Shown: positions 7,774 through 14,696 of the stretch, piece by piece | Layout of the letters: every line of letters begins with the position of its first letter | Position numbering within the stretch: position 1 is the first letter of the stretch | Origin: Alphaproteobacteria bacterium | GTDB lineage: Bacteria; Pseudomonadota; Alphaproteobacteria; UBA8366 | Direction of reading: 5' to 3' | Assembly (NCBI GenBank): GCA_029861675.1 | Contig: JAOTYV010000088.1 | Coordinates: 1-15,313 of the forward strand | DNA: 15,313 nucleotides | Position numbers and translations under genes: made by a program | The notes under the pieces: model-generated | Database searches by the model: none | What the model was told of the DNA's origin: nothing | What the model saw: the letters and a program-made list of their open reading frames with translations, nothing else

Positions 7774-8130
7774 TCATTCTTCCCGCCGCACTTCGTCCAG
7801 CATTTTCGCGATCGTGTCTTCCGGCAGGTCGCGAATCCGTTCGGCCAACAGGTTGGCGAGTTCGACCGCGTCCGGGCCGAGACCCGACGTGTCGACGACG
7901 ACGCGCGGATGCGACAGCCGGGCGAGCCGTTGCAGCGCCTCGGCCTCGTCCCAGATGATGTTGAAATAGGCGAAGATCTGGTGCTGCAGCAGCAGGCTGG
8001 GCCGGCCGCGGCGGCCGTGTTCGAGCGCCGACAGATAGGCCGGCGAGACCTCGAGCGCCGTCGCCATTTCGGTCAGGGTCACGCCCTTGTCGCGCCGCAT
8101 CTCGCGGATCTTGCGGCCGAACGGGGTCAT
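7774..8130 (-). CDS. XRE-family helix-turn-helix regulator
   Basis: This 118-residue protein has an N-terminal Cro/C1-type helix-turn-helix at about residues 5-40, including GVTLTEMATALEVSPAYLSALEHGRRG. The C-terminal two thirds (NIIWDEAEALQRLARLSHPRVV and onward) is a helical region without a recognised ligand domain. The start is the ATG at 8130, which overlaps the smr stop as ATGA; an open frame extends upstream but that part has no domain content. XRE genes next to smr are common in alphaproteobacteria as I recall. The regulated genes are unknown. It is last in the minus-strand lut-smr-xre block. Confidence 0.9.
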   Translation of the reverse strand: MTPFGRKIREMRRDKGVTLTEMATALEVSPAYLSALEHGRRGRPSLLLQHQIFAYFNIIWDEAEALQRLARLSHPRVVVDTSGLGPDAVELANLLAERIRDLPEDTIAKMLDEVRREE

Positions 8131-8657
8131 CTCCGCCGCCGCAGTAAAACATAGAGCGCGCCCTCGCCGCCGTCGCGCGGCTGGGCGTAGTTGAAGGCCA
8201 GCACGCGCGGCCGCAGCTCGGTCGCGTTGAGCCATTGCGGCACCATCGACCGCAGCACGCCGCCGCCCTCGCGGCCCTTGCCGGTGACCACCAGCACGCA
8301 GCGCCGGCCGGACTCATGCTGGCCCGCGACGAAGGCGCTGAGCGCCCGATGCGCCTCGATCTGCGTCATGCCGTGCAAATCCAGCCGCGCCTCGATCGAC
8401 ATCCTGCCGCGCCGCAGATTCTCGGCGGTGCGCCGGTCGATGCCGGCGGTCTCGCCGTGGCGCAGTTCCGGTGAAGCGGCAGGCGCCTCGCGCGCGGCCT
8501 GCGCCGCCGGGCGCCGCAGGGGTTTTTGGGGGGCCGCCGGTTCGGCGGAATTTTCCGGTGCCGATGCGCCGGCCCGGTCGAGCGGCTTGACGTCGCTGGT
8601 GATGCGCCGCCACAGATCCGCTTCCGCATCGGTCGGCCGCCGGTCCTTACCCGCCAT
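8127..8657 (-). CDS. Smr-domain protein (MutS2 C-terminal-like)
   Basis: This 176-residue protein has an Ala/Pro-rich low-complexity N-terminal half (about 25-75) and a C-terminal Smr domain with LDLHGMTQIEAHRAL (92-106) and the VVTGKG motif (123-128), ending in a basic ALYVLLRRRR tail. Smr domains bind or nick nucleic acids and in some families cleave RNA on stalled ribosomes; no specific role can be assigned here. I chose the ATG at 8657 (MAGKDRRPTDAEADLWRRI), the usual start for this family. It overlaps lutC by 11 bases. A longer frame starting upstream would lie inside lutC. Confidence 0.9.
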   Translation of the reverse strand: MAGKDRRPTDAEADLWRRITSDVKPLDRAGASAPENSAEPAAPQKPLRRPAAQAAREAPAASPELRHGETAGIDRRTAENLRRGRMSIEARLDLHGMTQIEAHRALSAFVAGQHESGRRCVLVVTGKGREGGGVLRSMVPQWLNATELRPRVLAFNYAQPRDGGEGALYVLLRRRR

Positions 8658-9378
8658 CGCCACGGCCCTGAGAGTCCTGAGTATCCCGAGAGTCGCCACG
8701 GTCGCCGCCGGCGTCATCGATCAGCACGATATGCAGACGCCGCGGCCCGTGCGCGCCGAGCTGGATGGTCTGTTCGATATCGGCGGTGCGCGACGGGCCG
8801 CTGACGAAATTGACCGTGCGCGGCAACGCGCCGGCCGCCCGCAGCCGGTCCCAGGCGTCTTCATACGGCCCGACCACCTGGCTCGTCCGCAGCAGGACGA
8901 TGTGCGTATCCGGCAGGAAATTGAGCGTCGTCGGGTGGGTCGGCCCGGAGCGCAGCACCAGGGTTCCAGTCTCCGCCACCGCGGCGAAGGCGCCGGTCAG
9001 GCCCACCTCGTCGCCGCCATCCGACGGCCCGCTGCTTACCGTCAGCGCGGGCCGGCTTTCCCAGGGCGCGGATTCGACCAGCGGATCCGGCGCGGCGCGC
9101 AGCATGGCGGGCAGGTTCTCCCGCGCCAGATAGCCGGCCACCGCTTCCGGCACGTCATCGACCGAGCCGACCCGGTCCACGGTCACGCTCAACGCCTCCG
9201 CCTGCTCTACGAACAGGTCGGTCAGCGCGGCGGCGTCCTTGTCCACCCGCGCCGGGATGGTGCCGCGGCGGCGCCGGCCGAGGCGCGCCTCCAGCGCCGA
9301 ACGCGCCGCTCCCATCACGGCGCCGCGGCCGCGGCCCTTGCGGATCGTATCCAGAATCTGATCGCGCGCGCCGCTCAT
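8647..9378 (-). CDS. lutC: LutC-type LUD-domain lactate utilisation protein
   Basis: LutC is the third subunit of the LutABC iron-sulfur complex that oxidises L-lactate to pyruvate. The 243-residue protein contains the LUD (DUF162) core: GLTGAFAAVAETGTLVLRSG, then HIVLLRTSQVV and VSGPSRTADIEQTIQLGAHGP, with the final GPSRTADIE being the most diagnostic segment. I chose the ATG at 9378 (MSGARDQIL), preceded by GAGGG; an upstream in-frame ATG would overlap lutB. It starts 10 bases after lutB and ends overlapping smr by 11 bases. The last 20 or so residues are Asp/Gly/Arg-rich and look unconserved. Confidence 0.94.
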   Translation of the reverse strand: MSGARDQILDTIRKGRGRGAVMGAARSALEARLGRRRRGTIPARVDKDAAALTDLFVEQAEALSVTVDRVGSVDDVPEAVAGYLARENLPAMLRAAPDPLVESAPWESRPALTVSSGPSDGGDEVGLTGAFAAVAETGTLVLRSGPTHPTTLNFLPDTHIVLLRTSQVVGPYEDAWDRLRAAGALPRTVNFVSGPSRTADIEQTIQLGAHGPRRLHIVLIDDAGGDRGDSRDTQDSQGRGDGG

Positions 9379-9388
9379 CGTAAAACCC

Positions 9389-10810
9389 TCACCGTGCGCC
9401 CCCGGCATCATCCCAGCGCTGCTGAAAGGTCTTGCCCTCCGGCGCGGGGAAATCGCGGTGCCGGGTCCAGCCGCCCGCGAAGGGCAGGGTGCCAAATCGA
9501 CCGCGACGGCGGCCGATGCCGCCGAGCAGCCGCATCTTCAACCCCAGGACCGACCGGTACAGGCCCGGCCGCCGGGCGAGAAAGGCCCAGGCTGCCAGCG
9601 CCAGCCGCGCCGGGGCGGGCGGCAGGCCGCGCTCGAATTCGGTTGCGCGATGATGGCGCATCAGTTTCGGCAGCGGGATGCCCATGGGGCAGACCTCGGC
9701 GCAGCGGCCGCAGAACGTGGAGGCGTTCGGCAGATCGCCGGCTTCCTCGACGCCGATCAGCATCGGCGTCAGCACCGCGCCCATCGGTCCCGGATAGACC
9801 CAGCCATAGGCGTGCCCGCCGACCGCGCCATAAACCGGGCAATGGTTCATGCAGGCGCCGCAACGAATGCAGCGCAAGATATCCTGCACCTCGGTGCCGA
9901 TCAGCGCGCTGCGGCCGTTGTCGAGCAGCACCACGTGGAATTCCTCGGGCCCGTCCGGATCGTCCGGGCGGCGCGGGCCGGTGGAGAAGGTGGTGTAGGT
10001 GGAAAATTCCTGTCCGGTCGCCGACCGCGCGAGCAGGCGCAGAATGGTCGAGGCGTCCTCCAGTGTCGGCACGACTTTTTCCAGGCTGGCGATCACCACA
10101 TGGATGCGCGGCAGGATCTGGGTCAAGTCGCCATTGCCTTCGTTGGTGACGATGACCGTGGACCCGGTCTCGGCGATCAGGAAATTCGCGCCTGTGACGC
10201 CGACATCCGCGTCGAGATATTTCTGCCGCAACATGGCGCGCGCCTCGTCGACCAGCGCGCGCGGTTCCTCGAGCGGCCGGTCGGCGTCGAGGCCGGAATG
10301 GGTCGCATAGAAGACGTCCGCCACCTGCTGTTTGGTGACATGGATCGCCGGCGCGATGATGTGGCTCGGCGGCTCGCGGCGCAGCTGGATGATGTATTCG
10401 CCGAGATCGGTTTCCACCGGCTCGATGCCATGGCCCTCGAGAAAATCGTTGAGGCCGATTTCCTCGCCGATCATCGACTTGCCCTTGGTCACGCTCCTGG
10501 CGCCGGCGGCGCGGCAGATGCCGAGAACGGCGTCGCGGGCCTCGGCGGCGGTGCGGCACCAATGCACATGGCCGCCCATCTCCGTCACCCTGGCGTCGAA
10601 ATGCTCCAGATAGAAATCGAGATTTTCGAGCGTATGCTCCTTGATCGCCTTGCCCTCGGCGCGCAGCGCCTCGAATTCGGGCAGCTTGGCGATCGCGTTG
10701 GCGCGGTTGGCGACGAAGCCGAGCTTCATCTGGCCGAGCGCCTGTTGCAGGTCTTCGTCGCCCAGCGCCGCGCGCGCATTCTGCTTGAAGGATCGGCTGG
10801 TCGCCTCCAT
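9389..10810 (-). CDS. lutB: LutB-type iron-sulfur lactate utilisation protein
   Basis: LutB is the large subunit, with a LUD domain fused to a ferredoxin-like module. The 473-residue protein has an N-terminal LUD domain (about 60-300, with ARSVTKGKSMIGEEIGLN and NFLIAETGSTVIVTNEGN). Two cysteine clusters follow: C314-x2-C317-x2-C320-x3-C324-P and C367-x2-C370-x3-C374-P, which ligate [4Fe-4S] centres. The C-terminus is a basic helical DUF3390-like tail. I chose the ATG at 10810 (MEATSRSFKQNAR), five bases after the lutA stop and preceded by GAGGG within the end of lutA. The frame stays open upstream into lutA but that extension is not part of the protein. Confidence 0.96.
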   Translation of the reverse strand: MEATSRSFKQNARAALGDEDLQQALGQMKLGFVANRANAIAKLPEFEALRAEGKAIKEHTLENLDFYLEHFDARVTEMGGHVHWCRTAAEARDAVLGICRAAGARSVTKGKSMIGEEIGLNDFLEGHGIEPVETDLGEYIIQLRREPPSHIIAPAIHVTKQQVADVFYATHSGLDADRPLEEPRALVDEARAMLRQKYLDADVGVTGANFLIAETGSTVIVTNEGNGDLTQILPRIHVVIASLEKVVPTLEDASTILRLLARSATGQEFSTYTTFSTGPRRPDDPDGPEEFHVVLLDNGRSALIGTEVQDILRCIRCGACMNHCPVYGAVGGHAYGWVYPGPMGAVLTPMLIGVEEAGDLPNASTFCGRCAEVCPMGIPLPKLMRHHRATEFERGLPPAPARLALAAWAFLARRPGLYRSVLGLKMRLLGGIGRRRGRFGTLPFAGGWTRHRDFPAPEGKTFQQRWDDAGGAR

Positions 10811-10815
10811 CGCCG

Positions 10816-11592
10816 CTAACCCTCGCCTTCGCCGATCGCCGGCGTGTCGGTCATGCCGGCGAGCACCTCGGCGACATGACGGGTCCGGATCGCCGCACCG
10901 CGCCGCTTGAGCTTGCCGGCCATGTTCATCAGGCACCCGAGATCGCCGGCCAGCAACGTACCCGCGCCCGTGCCCTCGATCGCCGCCGCCTTGTCGGTGA
11001 CCATGCGGTTGGAAATATCCGGGTATTTTACGCAGAAGGTGCCGCCGAACCCGCAGCAGGTTTCGGCGTCCGGCAACTCCACCAATTCGAGGCCGCGGAC
11101 GCTTCGCAACAGGTCGCGCGGCTGCTGTTTGATATCCAGCTCGCGCAAGCCCGAGCAAGAATCATGGTAGGTCACGGACCCGGCGAAATCAGCGTCGACC
11201 GTATCGACCTTGCGGATGTCGCGCAGAAACGAAACCAGTTCATGAGTGCGGCGGGCGAGGCGATGGGCGCGCTGGGCAAGTTCGGGCTCGTCGTCGAACA
11301 GCGGCGGATAATGGTCGCGGATCATCGCGGCGCAGGACCCGGACGGTGCGACCACGTAATCGTAGCCTTCGAAAGCGGCGATCACCTGACGCGCGATGGC
11401 CCGTGTGTCCCCCTGGTCGCCGCTGTTATAGGCGGGCTGCCCGCAACAGGTCTGCGCTTTCGGCACCGCGACGGAGCACCCCGCATCTTCCAGCAGCTTC
11501 ACCGCGGCGAAACCGACGGACGGCCGGAACAGATCGACAAGACAGGTTACGAAAAGCGCGACCCGGATTTGCTGGTTTTTTTCGCGCGCCAT
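10816..11592 (-). CDS. lutA: LutA-type CCG-domain lactate utilisation protein
   Basis: LutA is the cysteine-rich subunit, related to GlpC and heterodisulfide reductase subunit B. The 258-residue protein has two CCG domains: TCCGQPAYNSG (C49-C50) and ETCCGFGGTF (C179-C180), with partner cysteines C17, C87, C146 and C220. These probably bind an iron-sulfur cluster. I chose the ATG at 11590-11592 (MAREKNQQIRVALFVTC), with a strong GGAGGAGAGG upstream. It is the first lut gene, about 165 bases downstream of mltA, with a long perfect hairpin in between, so it may have its own promoter in 11593-11660. No LutR- or LldR-type regulator is seen beside it. Confidence 0.96.
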   Translation of the reverse strand: MAREKNQQIRVALFVTCLVDLFRPSVGFAAVKLLEDAGCSVAVPKAQTCCGQPAYNSGDQGDTRAIARQVIAAFEGYDYVVAPSGSCAAMIRDHYPPLFDDEPELAQRAHRLARRTHELVSFLRDIRKVDTVDADFAGSVTYHDSCSGLRELDIKQQPRDLLRSVRGLELVELPDAETCCGFGGTFCVKYPDISNRMVTDKAAAIEGTGAGTLLAGDLGCLMNMAGKLKRRGAAIRTRHVAEVLAGMTDTPAIGEGEG

Positions 11593-11660
11593 GTCCTCTC
11601 CTCCACGCCGCCGCAGAATGGCCGGGCGGCGGTCGAAAGGCAACGGGCATCGTTTTTGGC

Positions 11661-11742
11661 GCGGTACCGGCCCGCTCCCCCTCCCGGCCACCCAATGCAA
11701 TTATCCTGTGGGTGGCCGGGAGGGGGAGCGGGCCGGTACCGC
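11661..11742. repeat. Perfect 34-bp inverted repeat with 14-base loop
   Basis: The arm 11661-11694 is the exact reverse complement of 11709-11742, around a 14-base AT-rich loop (11695-11708). Each arm runs from GCGGTACCGGCC to GGCCACCCA and includes a C-rich CTCCCCCTCCC run. It sits between the mltA stop (11757) and lutA start (11592). A hairpin this long would block or end transcription, but in neither direction is it followed by a T-run. Perfect arms indicate recent origin or ongoing correction, unlike an ordinary terminator. Confidence 0.9.
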
Positions 11743-11756
11743 CGCCTTTAAAGACT

Positions 11757-12980
11757 CTAGCTCTGCGGGATTTTCGCGGCGGCCGACTTCGGCAGCAGCA
11801 GGAAGTAGCGGCCCGGGCTGCGCATCCGTCCGGCCTTGGCCAAAGCCGGTGCGCCGAAGCCCCAGAACAAATCGCCCCGCACCACGCCCTTGATCGCACC
11901 GCCGGCATCCTGAGCCACGACCAGGCGGCGCAACGGCCGGCCGGTATCGCCGGGGTCGACCGTATCCAGCCAGAGCGGCACGCCGAGCGGCAGATAGCGC
12001 CGGTCCACCGCGAGGCTGCGGCCCGGCGTCAGCGGCACGCCTTGCGCGCCGAGCGGTCCGGCGTCCGGTGGTATGCCGTCGATGACTCGAAAAAATATGT
12101 AGCGGGGATTGACCGCGAACAAATCCGCCGCCCGGTCGGGATTGTTGGCGATCCAATCGCGAATGTCCGGCCAATCCGCCTGGCCCCGCTTGAGTTCGCC
12201 CCGGGCGATCAATTCACGGCCGATCGAGCCGTAGTCATGCCCGTTATGGCCGGCAAACCCGACCCGCACGATCTCGCCGTCCGGCAGCACGACACGGCCC
12301 GATCCCTGGACGTGCAGCATGAAGACGTCCACCGAATCGTTGATCCACAGCATTTCCAGATTGCGGCCGGCCAGCGCGCCGCGGTCGATCACGGCGCGGG
12401 TATGGTAGGGTGCGAGCCGTCCGCCATCGACCCGGCCGATCAGCCGCCGGCCCTTGAGCGTCTCGTCAAACCGGCCGAGATCGACAATGACGTGATCGTC
12501 GGGCAGCCGGTAGATCGGCACCGCATTGCCGTCGCCGTTCTGCCGCGCGCCGCGCAGCTCGATTTCGAAATAGCCGGTGAACAGACCCTGGTCCCCCTCG
12601 ACACCGGCGGCGCGGAACGGCCGGAACCATTCCTCGAAGAATTGCCGGGCGGCGGGCCCGTCCTCGCCCGGCGTCCGGGCCGCGGCCTCGCAAACCGGAT
12701 CCCAATCGTCCCGGGTCAACGGTATCCGTGTAATCCCGACCGGCTGCGGCGCGCGCGCGGCGGTCAGCTTTCCGCACGACCGGCGAAAGGCGATCAGGGC
12801 GGGCGCGTGGTCGTCTTCGGACCAGCCGGCAATGTCGTTGAAGCTGAGCGCCGTCAGGCGAAGCCCTTCTTCGCGCACCGGCGGGGGTTCGCAGGCGGCC
12901 AGCAAAAACGCCGTGACCGCGGTGAGCAGCCACAGGCGGAAGCGGCCGGCCGGGCCGTCAGCTCGGGCTGCGGGTCGCAA
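11757..12980 (-). CDS. mltA: Membrane-bound lytic murein transglycosylase A (lipoprotein)
   Basis: MltA cleaves the glycan strands of peptidoglycan between MurNAc and GlcNAc, forming 1,6-anhydroMurNAc ends at the outer membrane. With a TTG start at 12980 the protein is 407 residues and begins with a lipoprotein signal: basic N-region, hydrophobic FRLWLLTAVTAFLLAAC and lipobox L27-A28-A29-C30. The MltA domain shows FTGYFE (134-139) and HVQGSG (223-228), then NPRYIFF (291-297). The C-terminal 3D domain has the conserved Asp in VAQDAGG (D358) and D370 in RGDLFWG. An ATG at 13067 would add 29 residues antisense to no known signal and overlap timA by 110 bases, so I prefer TTG, which overlaps timA by 23. 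The TTG lacks a strong ribosome binding site, so the exact start is uncertain. Confidence 0.92.
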   Translation of the reverse strand: MRPAARADGPAGRFRLWLLTAVTAFLLAACEPPPVREEGLRLTALSFNDIAGWSEDDHAPALIAFRRSCGKLTAARAPQPVGITRIPLTRDDWDPVCEAAARTPGEDGPAARQFFEEWFRPFRAAGVEGDQGLFTGYFEIELRGARQNGDGNAVPIYRLPDDHVIVDLGRFDETLKGRRLIGRVDGGRLAPYHTRAVIDRGALAGRNLEMLWINDSVDVFMLHVQGSGRVVLPDGEIVRVGFAGHNGHDYGSIGRELIARGELKRGQADWPDIRDWIANNPDRAADLFAVNPRYIFFRVIDGIPPDAGPLGAQGVPLTPGRSLAVDRRYLPLGVPLWLDTVDPGDTGRPLRRLVVAQDAGGAIKGVVRGDLFWGFGAPALAKAGRMRSPGRYFLLLPKSAAAKIPQS

Positions 12981-13647
12981 CCAGTGTCCAGTTGGGGTCG
13001 GATCCGCCAAGGCGGCGCTCGAACGACCAAATGTCCGTGACCTTATCCACCGCGCTTGGATCGCCATCGATCACCTCGCCGCTTTCGTCCCGTGTCGCAT
13101 TGACCTGCTGACTGACAAACTTAACCGTAACCAGCGCGGTGTTGTTCTGAACGTCGGCTTCAATGATTTCCGCGGCATCGATGCCAACCAAGGTGGTTTC
13201 GATCGTCTGGCTGTTTTGCTCGCGGCTGCGGATCGCGCCGGCGAAATTGTCGTAGACGTCGTTGCTCAGCAAGGAGCGAAGCGTTTTCAGGTCGCCGAGC
13301 GCAAAGGCGGTGATCACCATCTCGAACGCGGCGCGGGCGCCGTCCAGGAAACTGTCGCGCGTGAAGTTTCGATCGGCCACCATGATCTGCGTGATGGCCG
13401 CCCCAATCGGCGTGTCCGGCTCCTTTTCCCGCTCCGGCGTCACGGCGTCGCCATGCGGCAGGGTCACGACATTGTCATTGCCGGAGTCGGCGGATTTACC
13501 CTCGGAGCCGCCAAGCGGACCGAATCCTTCATTGCCCGGCCGTTCATGGCCGGTGCGTTTTCCAAGGACGCTGCCGAGCCGATACACGAGAAAGGCCGCA
13601 AGCAGGGCGAACAGAATGATGTCGAGTGATTCGAAGCTGCCGTTCAT
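12958..13647 (-). CDS. Tim44-like (TimA family) membrane-anchored protein
   Basis: This 229-residue protein has an N-terminal membrane anchor (about residues 9-25, DIILFALLAAFLVYRLG), a low-complexity linker (about 30-80) and a C-terminal Tim44-like domain from about residue 85. The domain ends with the characteristic VTDIWSFERRLGGSDPNW and LVATRS. The family resembles mitochondrial Tim44; bacterial members are inner-membrane proteins of poorly defined function, with roles suggested in envelope protein handling. The ATG at 13647 is preceded by a weak AGG. It is the first gene of timA-mltA, divergent from fxsA across 249 bases, and overlaps the mltA start. Confidence 0.93.
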   Translation of the reverse strand: MNGSFESLDIILFALLAAFLVYRLGSVLGKRTGHERPGNEGFGPLGGSEGKSADSGNDNVVTLPHGDAVTPEREKEPDTPIGAAITQIMVADRNFTRDSFLDGARAAFEMVITAFALGDLKTLRSLLSNDVYDNFAGAIRSREQNSQTIETTLVGIDAAEIIEADVQNNTALVTVKFVSQQVNATRDESGEVIDGDPSAVDKVTDIWSFERRLGGSDPNWTLVATRSPS

Positions 13648-13784
13648 GACCTAATAATCGCTCGTGTGCTGCAATTCGATCCCATGAATGCGATGACACC
13701 CGCCGGGCGCACCGCGCATCTATTCAGGCCTCTTGACAAGGCCTTGTTTCGGCCATCCGTTGAATGAGTACCAGTCCGACCTTA

Positions 13785-13811
13785 GGTTATAGAGGCAAAA
13801 GGTTAAAGAGG
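13785..13811. promoter_or_regulatory. Paired 11-bp direct repeats in the timA-fxsA control region
   Basis: GGTTATAGAGG (13785-13795) and GGTTAAAGAGG (13801-13811) differ at one base and start 16 bases apart, in the AT-richest part of the 249-bp divergent spacer, 86 bases before the fxsA ATG. They could be an operator or part of a promoter. The second copy also overlaps the arm AAAGAGG (13805-13811), which is complementary to CCTCTTT (13857-13863). In the same spacer TTGACA (13733-13738) would make a -35 box, but I see no good -10 partner. Confidence 0.35.
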
Positions 13812-13896
13812 TTTACTCAAACTAGACATCAGGCAGCGCCATGGCCTTGCCTGCCGCCTCTTTGTTAGATAGGCAGTTGGCTGGGAAAGGGCAAGC

Positions 13897-14418
13897 ATGG
13901 CAGGCATAATTCTCCTCGCGTTCATTCTGGTGCCGATCGCGGAAATCGCCGTCTTCATCGAGGCCGGCAAATGGATCGGCCTCTGGCCGACGCTGGGCGT
14001 CATCGTGCTGACCGCATTGGTCGGCGCCGCAATGCTGCGGCAGCAGGGCTTGCGTGTGCTGGCGCAGACGCAGGAAAAGCTCGGCCGGGGCGAGATGCCG
14101 GTCGGCGAATTGTTTTCCGGCCTGTGTCTGCTGGTCGCCGGTGCGCTGCTGCTGACGCCGGGGTTTCTCACCGACACGGTCGGCTTCGCCCTGCTGATTC
14201 CGCCGTTACGCGATGCGCTTGGATATTTCGTGTTACGCCGTTTGGTGCGCAATCCGCAGAGCCGGGCCTGGGTCAATGGCGAGGAGATCGATCTTGGCGG
14301 CGGTGGCGGCGCCCGGCGGCCGGCGGACAACACGGTGATCGAAGGCGACTATACCGATGTCACCGATGGGCCGGACACGGCGCCGCCCAGCGATGACAGC
14401 CCGTGGCGGCGTGACTAG
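13897..14418 (+). CDS. fxsA: FxsA family membrane protein
   Basis: FxsA is a small inner-membrane protein of unclear function, known in E. coli from relieving exclusion of phage T7 by F. The 173-residue protein has hydrophobic segments at about residues 4-22, 28-46 and 72-103, with the family features PIAEIAVFIEAGKWIGLWPT, AAMLRQQGL and LLLTPGFLTDTVGF. The cytoplasmic C-terminus is hydrophilic, Gly- and Asp-rich, and ends VIEGDYTDV then DDSPWRRD. The ATG is preceded by AAGGG. The TAG stop (14416-14418) lies within the CTAG that forms the left edge of the 270-bp palindromic element. Confidence 0.94.
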   Translation: MAGIILLAFILVPIAEIAVFIEAGKWIGLWPTLGVIVLTALVGAAMLRQQGLRVLAQTQEKLGRGEMPVGELFSGLCLLVAGALLLTPGFLTDTVGFALLIPPLRDALGYFVLRRLVRNPQSRAWVNGEEIDLGGGGGARRPADNTVIEGDYTDVTDGPDTAPPSDDSPWRRD

Positions 14419-14684
14419 TGGTGTAAATCAGACATATGGTACCCATGGGACGGTCGTTCGAGTTCATCCGGCAAGGCGCGGGTCGCGTGGCGATGCCGGC
14501 GCATCGCGAGCGGCGCGCAACGCCGCCGGTGGGCTCGAAAGACCGCCCGAAGGGTCGCGGTTCCCGCCCCCTCGGTGCGTCGGACGCGCTCGACGATGCG
14601 CCAGCATCGTCGGCGCGCACCCTCCTGCCGAGGCGACGGAAAACGCGATCCCATGGGTACCATATGTCTGATTTACACCACTAG
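14415..14684. mobile_element. 270-bp palindromic element with perfect 36-bp inverted ends (MITE-like)
   Basis: The left end 14415-14450 is the exact reverse complement of the right end 14649-14684. The ends begin and finish with CTAG and carry ATATGGTACCCATGGGA in the interior half. The 198-bp core is also imperfectly symmetric about position 14550, where CCC-GAA-GGG (14546-14554) forms the turn. Each half contains a hairpin with CGATGC/GCATCG arms (14490-14507 and 14591-14612). The second is extended by CCTCG-GTGCG (14570-14579) against CGCAC and CCGAGG (14616-14633). There is no transposase, so it would be non-autonomous if mobile. CTAG at both edges could be a target-site duplication, but because CTAG is its own reverse complement this cannot be told from the repeat itself. 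Confidence 0.8.
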
Positions 14685-14688
14685 GAGG
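14684..14688 (+). promoter_or_regulatory. Ribosome binding site of the phosphatase gene, at the element's edge
   Basis: GGAGG lies eight bases before the TTG at 14697, which makes TTG the best start for the phosphatase. Its first G is the last base of the 36-bp right arm of the palindromic element, so the site spans the junction. Confidence 0.75.
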
Positions 14689-14696
14689 CCATCCGT

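Noticed and set aside
8191..10149. 652-codon open frame on the plus strand, opposite smr and lutBC
   Set aside because: It is Arg/Ala/Pro-rich, has no domain, and lies antisense to well-supported genes. GC-rich codon bias leaves antisense frames open.
9458..10819. 453-codon plus-strand frame opposite lutB
   Set aside because: Antisense to a gene with intact cysteine clusters; composition is that of reversed coding sequence.
9389..11158. 589-codon version of LutB
   Set aside because: The first 116 codons are out-of-frame lutA; the family start is the ATG at 10810.
11346..13040. 564-codon open frame on the plus strand opposite lutA and mltA
   Set aside because: It runs through the perfect hairpin and antisense to mltA, shows no family features, and is a shadow frame.
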